Origin: Prolixibacteraceae bacterium
Lineage (GTDB): Bacteria; Bacteroidota; Bacteroidia; Bacteroidales; Prolixibacteraceae
DNA length: 7,675 bases
Direction of reading: 5' to 3'
Assembly (NCBI GenBank): GCA_023229575.1
Contig: JALNYZ010000070.1
Span: forward strand, 1 to 7,675
In this document: positions 1-7,481 of the stretch, one piece after another
How the letters are laid out: every line of letters starts with the position of its first letter
How positions within the stretch are numbered: the first letter of the stretch is position 1
Translations under genes and position numbers: made by a program
Notes under the pieces: generated by a model
The model's input: only the letters and a program-made list of their open reading frames with translations
Told to the model about the DNA's origin: nothing
Database searches by the model: none

Positions 1-166
1 GTGCCATCAATGTGTCCTGAATGATATTTTCAACTATGTCATTGTATGGGACATACTCATACACGAAGTAATACAGTCTGGGCACATATCTATTGTAGAT
101 GACTTTAAATGCAGCTTCATCGCCTTTTTTTATTTTTTTAAATAAACATTTTTCATCTTCGGTCAT
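1..166 (-). CDS. ECF-type RNA polymerase sigma-70 factor, N-terminal part (cut by window edge)
   Basis: Fifty-five codons from an ATG at 166 run off the left edge of the window. The peptide has the layout of sigma region 2 of extracytoplasmic-function sigma factors: an N-terminal LFKKIKKGDEAAF helix (residues 8-20), then YNRYVPRLYYFVYEY (24-38), then a segment ending in ENIIQDTLMA (46-55), which corresponds to the EDIVQEVF-like stretch of region 2.2. An in-frame TAA lies upstream, with no better start between, and a TAnnTTTG box lies 23 nt before the ATG. In Bacteroidota, such sigma factors are usually followed by a FecR-like anti-sigma factor and a SusC/SusD pair and respond to glycan import. 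That makes a polysaccharide utilisation locus to the left likely, but it is not visible here. Region 4 and the C-terminus are outside the window. Confidence 0.85.
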   Translation of the reverse strand, partial: MTEDEKCLFKKIKKGDEAAFKVIYNRYVPRLYYFVYEYVPYNDIVENIIQDTLMA

Positions 167-189
167 TTCAAAGGCAGTATTTGGAAAAG

Positions 190-197
190 CAAAGCTA
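190..197 (-). promoter_or_regulatory. Putative Bacteroidota -7 promoter box (TAGCTTTG) for the sigma factor gene
   Basis: Read on the minus strand this is TAGCTTTG, an exact match to the Bacteroidota housekeeping -7 consensus TAnnTTTG. It sits 23 nt before the sigma factor ATG, which would leave a short 5' leader of roughly 15-20 nt. I see no convincing TTTG-type -33 element at the usual 19-21 nt spacing; the nearest TTG is 26 nt upstream of the box. The assignment therefore rests on the -7 match and its position in the only sizeable gap of the window. Confidence 0.45.
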
Positions 198-216
198 TAA
201 AGAATTCTTTAAAGAA
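198..216. promoter_or_regulatory. Overlapping palindromes beside the promoter box, possible operator
   Basis: Two perfect palindromes share a half-site: TAAAGAATTCTTTA at 198-211 and TTCTTTAAAGAA at 205-216. Together they give alternating AAAGAA / TTCTTT / AAAGAA half-sites directly upstream of the TAGCTTTG box, where a regulator dimer could overlap or abut RNA polymerase. The region is AT-rich, so chance is a real alternative. No regulator is encoded in the window to pair with it. Confidence 0.25.
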
Positions 217-286
217 GGGGAATCAATAATCCTGGGAACCCGAGCCCGCCATTGGTGTTGTTCATGCCATCATTGAATTGAATATT

Positions 287-1954
287 TTATTCTGCCCTGT
301 ATAAAATCCATTCATTTATTGTTGGTTCTTTTGACTCAACTATCTTCAATCTGAAATAGCGAGAGATTACTGGAATAATTGACTGGGTATATCCGGTTCC
401 ATTTGTTTTAATTTCAACAGATGTTATCCATTTATTTCCTGTTTTATATTGTATTTCAATTTTTTGACCTTTATTATCCCAGGGATGCCAAGGTTCGACA
501 ACAGAAACAACCCCTATTGAAATTTCCTGACCCAAATCTATTTCAGCCCAGCGTTCCTGGTCGTCATCGGTAGGTTGCCATTTGTTTTTTGGATCACCAT
601 CAGTAAGATGATCGGAATTACAACTGATCTTTGCTGAAGATACTTTTACTTTTTTGTCGGCAGAGGGTAAGGGCAAAACGTTGGGTTCTCCCTCCACTTC
701 CAAAACAACAACAGAAACATACTTGTCCGGAGCAGCAAAAGGCAGTTTGACTATATTCTTCAATTCGGATTTATGAACTTCCAATGTCGCTTTAGGAGCA
801 GCCAACAAATAGGCCCTTTCAATTTTATTGAGCAAAGGAATTGATAGTTGTCCATTCTGTGGCCAATCTATGACATGTAGGTACAATTTATTGACTTTCC
901 GCGTGCAGCGCCCCCAGGACAAATAATGAAACGGGCTGGCAGTGGTGCCGTAAATTGCTGCGCCATTCGTTTTCATCCATTGTCCCACTTCTTTTAAACG
1001 ATCAATACTGGGCTGAGGAATAAGCCCTTCGGACGTTGGTCCGACATTCAGGAGGTAATTACCCCCTTTACTAACAATATTGATCAATGTCTGAATAATT
1101 TCCTTTGTCGATTTCCAGTTGTTATCTTTCGATTTGTAACCCCATGTATCATTCATGGTCATACAGGTTTCCCAGTTTCGTCCGGGGAAACCTGTTGCCG
1201 GAACAAATTGCTCCGGAGTCTCTGTATCACCGTTAAAACCTCCGCCTAATCTATTGTTAGTGATTAGATTAGGATACTTACTTAGGATTGGTATAAATTT
1301 CTCAGCCCTCTCTTTGGTCATATCGGTAGGTGTATCCCACCAAAGTATATCAACTTGTCCGTAATTAGAGAGAATCTCTTTAACCTGAGGAACTGCAACT
1401 TTATCGATATATTCATCCATTGAGCCATCCTGTGCTTTATCCCAATGCCCGCCGCTAGCTGCACCGCCCTGGTTATTCCAGTCCTGCGCCTGAGAATAGT
1501 AAAATCCAAGCCTGATCCCGTATTTATGACAAGCATCGGCAAGCGGTTTAAGCAAATCTTTGCCGTAAGGAGTCGCCTCAACAATGTTCCATTTTGAAGC
1601 TTTTGTTTCGAAAAGGGTGAAGCCGTCGTGGTGTTTTGAGGTGATAACCAGATATTTCATCCCAGCATCTTTTGCCATTTGCACCCATGCTTCGGGATTG
1701 TATTTTACTGGATTAAACTGTTTTGCATATGCCTGATACTCGGCTGTTGGAATTTTTCCCCGGTTCATGATCCACTCGCCGATACCGTCAATGTCTTTAC
1801 CATTATAAACTCCGGCTGGCACTGCATATACTCCCCAATGGATAAACATCCCAAACTTTGCATCTTTCCACCAGTCCATTTTATTTGGATTCGTTTGAGT
1901 ATATCCATTTAATACAAAAAGAGCGGAAATAATTGTAACGAGAATTTTTTTCAT
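287..1954 (-). CDS. Secreted GH29 alpha-L-fucosidase with C-terminal F5/8 type C (CBM32-like) domain
   Basis: Predicted exo-acting, retaining glycosidase that removes alpha-L-fucose from glycans in the periplasm or at the cell surface. I chose the ATG at 1954 (555 aa) over the in-frame ATG at 1993 because it begins a classical signal peptide: MKKI, a hydrophobic core (residues 4-15), and probable cleavage near residues 18-20. There is no lipobox cysteine. The GH29 catalytic domain spans about residues 25-345. It shows FGMFIHWG (34-41), SKHHDGF (106-112), the nucleophile motif LWWDTP with Asp207, and the C-terminal signature LLNVGPTSEG (301-310). The acid/base glutamate varies in GH29; Glu246, Glu248 and Glu262 are candidates. 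A beta-sandwich linker follows, then a discoidin-like domain (about 437-555) with LTDGD, WAEIDLG and YFRLKI, a usual carbohydrate-binding appendage. It follows the activase gene by 47 nt and is probably the last gene of the operon. Fucose specificity is inferred from the family. Confidence 0.9.
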   Translation of the reverse strand: MKKILVTIISALFVLNGYTQTNPNKMDWWKDAKFGMFIHWGVYAVPAGVYNGKDIDGIGEWIMNRGKIPTAEYQAYAKQFNPVKYNPEAWVQMAKDAGMKYLVITSKHHDGFTLFETKASKWNIVEATPYGKDLLKPLADACHKYGIRLGFYYSQAQDWNNQGGAASGGHWDKAQDGSMDEYIDKVAVPQVKEILSNYGQVDILWWDTPTDMTKERAEKFIPILSKYPNLITNNRLGGGFNGDTETPEQFVPATGFPGRNWETCMTMNDTWGYKSKDNNWKSTKEIIQTLINIVSKGGNYLLNVGPTSEGLIPQPSIDRLKEVGQWMKTNGAAIYGTTASPFHYLSWGRCTRKVNKLYLHVIDWPQNGQLSIPLLNKIERAYLLAAPKATLEVHKSELKNIVKLPFAAPDKYVSVVVLEVEGEPNVLPLPSADKKVKVSSAKISCNSDHLTDGDPKNKWQPTDDDQERWAEIDLGQEISIGVVSVVEPWHPWDNKGQKIEIQYKTGNKWITSVEIKTNGTGYTQSIIPVISRYFRLKIVESKEPTINEWILYRAE

Positions 1955-2001
1955 AATTTGATTTTTTAGTATGATAATTTTTGATACTTCCATAAGTTTT
2001 T

Positions 2002-2964
2002 CTATTTGTTTTTTGTCAATCCTGAAAGATTTATCCCGGGGATAATTGGCGCAGATAATTTAGCAACCTTAAGGAGTTGCGCAGCATAACTTGTTGTTAA
2101 AAGATCGGAATGCTCCAAAGCCCATTCTTTCCCCAACTTGCGGTATTTGGCAATGCAAAGGTTATTAAATGTGCATAATTCCCATTTCTGAACTGAACCA
2201 TTTGCTTTTTCAGATAGAAATTTACCAATTGCCTGAACATTTTCATAAGTATCTGTCATCGCAGGAATTAGAGGAGTACGAATCCAAACTTCCGTTTTCA
2301 GGTTATTTTGCTGAATGAGTTTGAGAATTAAAGAAAGGTTTTCATGAACCAACTCATTGGATGCTCCGGTAAACTGGCGATGTTTTTCATCGTTTATCTC
2401 CTTGAGATCATACAAAATCAGATCCATTAGCGGAACAATTGTCTTGTATGCTTTGGCCGGAGCCACGCCACAAGTATCAAGGGCTAAATGATAATCAAAT
2501 GCTTTTAGTTTCTTCGCCAATTCCACAATAAAAGGATACCTCAATGCAGGCTCACCTCCCGAGAAGGTTATTCCACCATTAGATCGTTTGATGAATTTTT
2601 CATCCTTGTGAATACGCTCGAACAACTGATCGACAGTGTAGGAAATTCCACTTATTTTCAATGCTTTCGAAGGACATGTAGCCAAACATGTTCCGCAGAC
2701 CGTGCATTTATTCTTGTTGATGATATATGATTTTGACTCAGTGAAAGCGATGGCCTTCTCCGGACAATTTGCTTCACAAACGCGGCAATCGATACAACTT
2801 TTTTCATCCCATTCCAATTCAGGAGTTAACAGGATGGTCTCAGGATTGTGGCACCACTTACATTTAAGGGAACATCCTTTAAAGAAAATGGTTGTCCTTA
2901 ATCCAGGGCCATCATGTGCAGAGAGAGAGCGAATTTCTGTTAGCACAGCAGTTTGTTCGTTCAT
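2002..2964 (-). CDS. Glycyl radical enzyme activating enzyme (radical SAM, PflA-like, with two 4Fe-4S ferredoxin motifs)
   Basis: Predicted to cleave S-adenosylmethionine reductively and abstract a hydrogen from the glycine of its partner, here very likely Gly728 of the glycyl radical enzyme encoded two genes upstream. The 320-aa protein has the radical SAM motif Cys31-x3-Cys35-x2-Cys38 (CSLKCKWC). Two ferredoxin-type clusters follow, Cys57/60/63/67 and Cys87/90/93/97. After these come the SAM-binding FSGGEPA (134-140) and the YDLK motif (185-188). The double-cluster insert and length are typical of activases of non-PFL glycyl radical enzymes; E. coli PflA is about 246 aa and lacks the insert. 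It acts in the cytoplasm and needs anoxic conditions. The start is fixed by the ATG at 2964, only 2 nt after the dioxygenase stop, which suggests translational coupling. Activity on this partner is inferred from synteny. Confidence 0.95.
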   Translation of the reverse strand: MNEQTAVLTEIRSLSAHDGPGLRTTIFFKGCSLKCKWCHNPETILLTPELEWDEKSCIDCRVCEANCPEKAIAFTESKSYIINKNKCTVCGTCLATCPSKALKISGISYTVDQLFERIHKDEKFIKRSNGGITFSGGEPALRYPFIVELAKKLKAFDYHLALDTCGVAPAKAYKTIVPLMDLILYDLKEINDEKHRQFTGASNELVHENLSLILKLIQQNNLKTEVWIRTPLIPAMTDTYENVQAIGKFLSEKANGSVQKWELCTFNNLCIAKYRKLGKEWALEHSDLLTTSYAAQLLKVAKLSAPIIPGINLSGLTKNK

Positions 2965-2966
2965 TC

Positions 2967-3932
2967 TTAGAGATCATTTTTCTTCATTTCTTTCCATAGG
3001 ACATTAAAGCGATTAGTTACCGGTTCTCCCTTGTAGGTATCCCTGAGCCTGTTGAAATCTTCAGAAGAATGAAGAACCAGCTCGCTACGCCTTTTACTTC
3101 TTACCAGAAAATCAGCTTCAGGAGGATAACAAGCAGAAGGAGCATTGGCCAAAACACTTTTGTCAATCTCATTTTCCAGCCTTACAATATTGGCATTAGT
3201 AGGTAATGTTGCACTTTGATAACGTAAGTCCATGCTCCATCGAACTTTATTCGTTTGATTTTTAAAGCTGGCATGAAATACTTTATTAGTTAACAACAAT
3301 ATGCCCCCTTTTTTTACGGGACAAGCCAACCAGTTTTCTGTGGGCAGAAATTCGTTTTTTATCTCCAAATATTTTCCTGAAACATGTGCCTGGTGGTCAA
3401 CAACTTCGTTTTTATGTGAGTCAGGAATAACAAACATACAGCCGTTATCAATGTCCGCATCAACTAATGGTATCCAAACGGTTATGATAAGATGGTTATC
3501 ACAAAAAGGTTCAAAATACGCAGAATCCTGGTGCCAGGGTACTTCGCTATAACCAAAATTCGGTATTTTTGGTCTTAGCCTGAAAACAGAACTGGCAATA
3601 ATTTCAGATCCAACAAATTCTTCTATAATGTCCAGCAATGGTGCTGCTGAAATCAAGTTAAAGATTCCAGCCCCATGTAGAATCCCATTCCAAATTGAGA
3701 GTGCCAACTCAGGAGTTTCAATACTTATTTTTGCCAATCGTGTTTCAAATCCTTCGGTTTCATATAAATCCTTCAATTTACCATCAGCAAAAAGTTTACG
3801 GACCCTATTGTCAATTTCAGCGTTTAGTTCATCAATGACTGGAGACAGATATTTTTCTCCAATTACGTTTTCAAGGACCAGAAACCCATGATCGATAAAG
3901 GATTCTTTTTGTTTATCGCTTAAATTATTCAT
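2967..3932 (-). CDS. PhyH-family Fe(II)/2-oxoglutarate-dependent dioxygenase
   Basis: A 321-aa protein of the phytanoyl-CoA dioxygenase superfamily. These cupin-fold enzymes use O2, Fe(II) and 2-oxoglutarate to hydroxylate, demethylate or otherwise oxidise small molecules. The 2-His-1-Asp iron triad is visible as WHQD (His134, Asp136) and VFHAS (His220). Arg231 in VRWSMDLRYQ is placed to bind the 2-oxoglutarate carboxylate, and MFVIPDSHK (166-174) is a typical core strand segment. The N-terminus (FIDHGFLVLENVI, 12-24) is the standard PhyH opening. There is no signal peptide, so it is cytoplasmic. It lies 14 nt after the glycyl radical enzyme and 2 nt before the activase, which makes co-expression very likely. 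The substrate is unknown: a sugar, a methylated sugar or a downstream metabolite are options. An oxygenase inside a glycyl radical cassette is odd, because O2 destroys the glycyl radical. Confidence 0.9.
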   Translation of the reverse strand: MNNLSDKQKESFIDHGFLVLENVIGEKYLSPVIDELNAEIDNRVRKLFADGKLKDLYETEGFETRLAKISIETPELALSIWNGILHGAGIFNLISAAPLLDIIEEFVGSEIIASSVFRLRPKIPNFGYSEVPWHQDSAYFEPFCDNHLIITVWIPLVDADIDNGCMFVIPDSHKNEVVDHQAHVSGKYLEIKNEFLPTENWLACPVKKGGILLLTNKVFHASFKNQTNKVRWSMDLRYQSATLPTNANIVRLENEIDKSVLANAPSACYPPEADFLVRSKRRSELVLHSSEDFNRLRDTYKGEPVTNRFNVLWKEMKKNDL

Positions 3933-3946
3933 AATTGTTATTTGTT

Positions 3947-6214
3947 TTAGTTTATAAGAGATGTATAATTTACCCGTTTCACAAACTCTTCCTGAAATTT
4001 TCTGTCCATCACCATAAAATGGGCCGAGTATCCGGTCACCTTGACAACGATATTTCTGTATTCAGGATTTTCAGGATTTTCCATAGCCTTTTTCAATGTA
4101 TTGATGTCAACCACATTCAGATTGATTTGTACACCACCCAATTCGAAAAAATTGGTCGCAAATAGTTCAACAATATTGCCTCGTTTTTCACCATCAGGGA
4201 AAAAACTTGGATGCAATTCAATTTGAAATGAACCTCCCTGATATTCAGCGAAATTGAGCTTGCAAAACGATCGGATAGTAGGTAAAATTCCTTCAGTATT
4301 CCGGCCATGCATTGGGTTCATTCCGTGAGCAAGCGGTTCTTCGGCTTTTCGTCCATCTGGCGTAGCTCCCAACATTACTCCTGCATAGGTGTGGCCCATA
4401 AACTGAAAAAGCGAAGGACGAAAATGAAATCCTTTGATGTTGTGTTTGCTTTCGAGCAATTCGCGAACTTGTTTTGAAATCAACAGCGCCATGGAATCAA
4501 CCGAATCTATATCATTTCCAAATTTGGGCTGATTAAGAAAATCCCTTCTCATCAGCTCTTTTTTGTCCCAGTTGGTCGCAATGGCTTCAATCAGTTCGTG
4601 CATCGAATATTTCTTTTGCTGAAATACAAGTTCTTTCATGGCATACATGCTGTCAACCACATTCGGAACACCAAGCACATTCACCGAAGTATAATTATTG
4701 GCAACCGCCCGCACATCGGTAACATCACGGCCATTTTCAATAGGGCCATGCATACAAAATGAGGTGACGATCTCGGGCCACACTTTGTGCTGCCATTTGT
4801 AGGTATCGTTTTTAAAATCGACTAAAACATTAGCAGTTTTATTGACTTCATTGCAATAAACCCCCCAGAAATCATCCCATTTTTCGAGTCCAAAATCAGC
4901 GGTATGCTGCATCGCCCGTTGCATGGGTTGAACCAATACTAACGAATTTAAATCCTGATCGTTGTATTCTTTTCCAACCGAACAGTACCACTGACAACCG
5001 GAATAGGCGATGTTCCAGCTATCTTCTTCACTATACCCCGAGCGTAATTCGCTCGCCCGCATCACGTCGTAATTAACCAATGTTGGTGCACCACAACCAT
5101 GCCGGCCAACCACATCGCAGGCATAGTTCCAGAAATTTTTATCAATATCGCTGTGCCACATTGCTCCGAGCTGATTGTACCCACCACACATATCATAGGC
5201 TTCAATGCCAATCCAACTCATCTCGTTGGTTGCATCTTTTAATTCCTGATTACGACCGCCGAAAGAGAAGTAGTTTCCTCCGTATTTTAGATACAATTCC
5301 GCTACCAGATCACGTGCATACTCATGGGCCATGATATTTTTGTTAACATCAGCATTATAAAAACCGATCAAAAGCTGATCCAGCCGGCCATAGCCATTTC
5401 CATGTCCGATGATACGTTCAAAAGCCTGGAAAAAGTTGATCCATTGAACAGCTTCAACAAAACTGGAAGGGGCTTGGGTAATGATGTTCCGGCATGAATG
5501 CGCCACAATTCCGTAGCTTTCTTTTAACTCAGGATCTGTTTCGCTTCTTTCAAGTACATCTGCCTCCCCGACATATCGGCCAATAAAACGAATGATAGCG
5601 TTGCAAACTACTTCTGCAGCATTCAGGTATTCAACACTTTTTTGGTTGTCGTTCTTCTGAAATTTGACTCTGTTAACCTTGATTTTATTCAGAATCCCTC
5701 CCCAACCCAATTCCAGGCCGATACTTAAATCGGGACAGGTATGTGTAAAACTAATCCCCCCGGCCCCCAATTTCCGGGCTTCGAATCCCAGTTTCTGATT
5801 TTCGTCCGGATATTTAAAAAAGCGTGCTTCGTCGAGCTGCCAATTAAACTCGCCAACAATTCGTTCGTGCGGGTTAATTATTACTGGCGTATGATCGAGA
5901 AAAAAAGCATAGTCAGCCGCAAAATTATTCTCGTCGTATGAAAAGCCATTAACCTTTGATGGCATCTCATTTACAAACGGGAAAGGGTTACCATTATCGA
6001 CACGGCAATTATGGTCCCCGCAATTGATCCTTTCACTGGCATCAGAAGCTGTTTCTCCTGTTGCCGGGCTAAAAGCCGCTGCTTTGCCCGACCAGTGGTA
6101 TACCAGAAACTCAGGGTTATCGACATAAAGATCACGCTTATGATTCTGTGCAAGAAAAAGGTTTCTTTCGTGCAACTTTTCTAACCTTCTGTTTTTGCAA
6201 ATTTTTATAGTCAT
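3947..6214 (-). CDS. Divergent glycyl radical enzyme (PFL-like fold), substrate unknown
   Basis: A 755-aa cytoplasmic protein with the glycyl radical enzyme ten-stranded barrel signature. The C-terminal radical loop reads VVKVTGYSAHF with radical Gly728. The expected thiyl cysteine is Cys407 in AYSGCQWYC. Other family blocks are GVPNVVDSMYAMKELVF (515-531), TPDGRKAEEPLAHGMNP (618-634) and GVQINLNVVD (694-703). It departs from named subfamilies. There is no Cys-Cys pair as in pyruvate formate-lyase and no GCVE motif (Cys plus catalytic Glu) as in glycerol, propanediol and hydroxyproline dehydratases, choline TMA-lyase or isethionate lyase: position +2 is Trp409. The radical loop carries Lys725 where Arg is usual and Thr727 where Ser, Cys or Ala is usual. 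The N-terminal third (for example CGDHNC, 65-70) is also unlike the well-known members. The symporter before it and the activase after it suggest a role in sugar or sugar-derivative catabolism. 'Formate acetyltransferase' would be an over-annotation. Confidence 0.9.
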   Translation of the reverse strand: MTIKICKNRRLEKLHERNLFLAQNHKRDLYVDNPEFLVYHWSGKAAAFSPATGETASDASERINCGDHNCRVDNGNPFPFVNEMPSKVNGFSYDENNFAADYAFFLDHTPVIINPHERIVGEFNWQLDEARFFKYPDENQKLGFEARKLGAGGISFTHTCPDLSIGLELGWGGILNKIKVNRVKFQKNDNQKSVEYLNAAEVVCNAIIRFIGRYVGEADVLERSETDPELKESYGIVAHSCRNIITQAPSSFVEAVQWINFFQAFERIIGHGNGYGRLDQLLIGFYNADVNKNIMAHEYARDLVAELYLKYGGNYFSFGGRNQELKDATNEMSWIGIEAYDMCGGYNQLGAMWHSDIDKNFWNYACDVVGRHGCGAPTLVNYDVMRASELRSGYSEEDSWNIAYSGCQWYCSVGKEYNDQDLNSLVLVQPMQRAMQHTADFGLEKWDDFWGVYCNEVNKTANVLVDFKNDTYKWQHKVWPEIVTSFCMHGPIENGRDVTDVRAVANNYTSVNVLGVPNVVDSMYAMKELVFQQKKYSMHELIEAIATNWDKKELMRRDFLNQPKFGNDIDSVDSMALLISKQVRELLESKHNIKGFHFRPSLFQFMGHTYAGVMLGATPDGRKAEEPLAHGMNPMHGRNTEGILPTIRSFCKLNFAEYQGGSFQIELHPSFFPDGEKRGNIVELFATNFFELGGVQINLNVVDINTLKKAMENPENPEYRNIVVKVTGYSAHFMVMDRKFQEEFVKRVNYTSLIN

Positions 6215-6240
6215 AATGTTAATTTTTTAGAAATATTCTA

Positions 6241-7470
6241 TTATCTCAATTTGCACCCTTTATATGCATAAAGAAAAACGAAAGAAAAGCATACCAATGG
6301 TACTATGAAGCCTATAGTCATTGAATAAGTGTCCGCTATTTTACCCATCAGCATCGGACAAAAAGCTCCGCCAACAATACCCATTACTATATATGATGAC
6401 GCTTTCTTGACCTGTTCTCCCAAGTCCTTTATGCCCAAAGCAAAAATGGTTGGGTACATGATAGACATGAAAAAGTAAACAGCACATAAAGCTGCAATAG
6501 AGACGAATGGTAATTTCATAATTACAAGGGCTACCAGTACCATACAAGCCACTGAAAAGATGGTTAGCAACCTGGAGGGGTTGATGAATTTCATAAACCA
6601 ACTTCCGGAAAACCTACCGAGAATAAACAAGCTCATACCACCGAATGCAAGCATTACCGAAGCCGATTGATTGGAAATATTCTGATTGGTTTCGGTAACA
6701 TAGTTAATAAAAAAGCTATTGATCCCCGTCTGTCCTGCTACATAAAAGAACTGGGCAAATATTGCCAGGACAAAATGCGGATATTTATAGAAAGGTTTGG
6801 TTGTACTGGATAGTTTACCTGGATCTTTCTCATTATCTTTTTTTATATCAGAAAGTTCAGGCAAAGGTTTCCGGATGATGAGAATTAAAATGATAAGAAT
6901 GCCAATACCTAAAAAAATAAACGGGATAGGCAGATTATTGAAATGATATTCACCCGAAGATTTATTGAATATGATTAAACCACCCAATAACGGTCCGAAT
7001 ATCCATCCTATACCGTTGAATGCCTGCACGAGGTTTATCCTTCGCGTAGCTGCATGCTCGTTCCCAAGAAAAGTAGCATAAGGATTGGCTATGATTTCAA
7101 AAAAAGAGAAACCACATGCGATTACAAATAATGCAACCAGAAAAACATAATAAGATTTAACATATGCTCCAGGGATAAACAAAATTGTTCCGGTAATCAG
7201 GATTAATAAGCCTAGAATCAAACTCTTATTATATCCGAACCTGTGAATGAATATTCCCGCGGGTATCGCCATTATAAAATACCCTGAATAGAGTGAAAAC
7301 TGCACCAATCCCGACTCTGCCCTGGAAATATGCAGTACCTCCTGAAAATATTTGTTAAGTACATCGAGCAACGCATTGGTATAACCCGATAAGAAAAACA
7401 AACTGGCAATGATAATAAAAGGGAACAGATATTTTTTTCCATTTTCGGCTTGAAATATAGAGCTTCCCAT
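6241..7470 (-). CDS. fucP: FucP-family (FHS) MFS sugar:H+ symporter, probably L-fucose or a related sugar
   Basis: A 409-aa inner-membrane protein with about twelve hydrophobic segments in two halves, separated by a charged cytoplasmic loop (about residues 198-222). It resembles the fucose:H+ symporter family. FFLSGYTNALLD (25-36) matches the first helix, and FFEIIANP (123-130) matches the FucP signature. E. coli FucP depends on Asp46 and Glu135 for proton coupling and sugar binding; here Asp36 and Glu125 fall in the same motifs with a constant offset of ten, so both are kept. The loop motif PAGIFIHRFGYNKS (70-83) fits MFS motif A in this family. It begins 11 nt after the stop of the upstream fucosidase, so hydrolase and importer are coupled. 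FHS members also carry glucose, galactose, N-acetylglucosamine and other sugars, so fucose is inferred mainly from the two flanking fucosidases. The gene symbol is by family, not proven specificity. Confidence 0.85.
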   Translation of the reverse strand: MGSSIFQAENGKKYLFPFIIIASLFFLSGYTNALLDVLNKYFQEVLHISRAESGLVQFSLYSGYFIMAIPAGIFIHRFGYNKSLILGLLILITGTILFIPGAYVKSYYVFLVALFVIACGFSFFEIIANPYATFLGNEHAATRRINLVQAFNGIGWIFGPLLGGLIIFNKSSGEYHFNNLPIPFIFLGIGILIILILIIRKPLPELSDIKKDNEKDPGKLSSTTKPFYKYPHFVLAIFAQFFYVAGQTGINSFFINYVTETNQNISNQSASVMLAFGGMSLFILGRFSGSWFMKFINPSRLLTIFSVACMVLVALVIMKLPFVSIAALCAVYFFMSIMYPTIFALGIKDLGEQVKKASSYIVMGIVGGAFCPMLMGKIADTYSMTIGFIVPLVCFSFVFLYAYKGCKLR

Positions 7471-7481
7471 AATTATTTATA

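Noticed and set aside
232..244. CTGGGAACCCGAG as a terminator hairpin after the operon
   Set aside because: The GGG/CCC stem would leave a 2-nt loop and needs a bulge, and no T tract follows on the minus strand.
209..265. Small 18-codon reading frame on the minus strand after the last fucosidase, in frame with its stop codon, encoding a short hydrophobic tail (ends GFPGLLIPLL)
   Set aside because: It has no leader or homology I recognise. Being in frame with the preceding gene is expected one time in three. A read-through or remnant reading has no further support.
1955..1993. Thirteen extra N-terminal codons of the secreted fucosidase from the ATG at 1993
   Set aside because: The extension would bury the signal peptide behind MEVSKIIILKNQI. 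The internal ATG at 1954 gives a standard MKKI signal peptide.
1155..5941. Plus-strand open frames of 60-100 codons opposite the large genes
   Set aside because: They are antisense to strongly supported coding genes, have no recognisable domains and show low-quality composition, so they are shadows.
3947..6214. Naming the glycyl radical enzyme pyruvate formate-lyase (pflB)
   Set aside because: The Cys-Cys active-site pair is absent, and the neighbours are sugar uptake and hydrolysis genes.
3947..6214. Naming the glycyl radical enzyme a B12-independent 1,2-propanediol or glycerol dehydratase because of the fucose context
   Set aside because: The GCVE motif with its catalytic glutamate is replaced by GCQW, and no microcompartment or propanediol pathway genes are present in the window.
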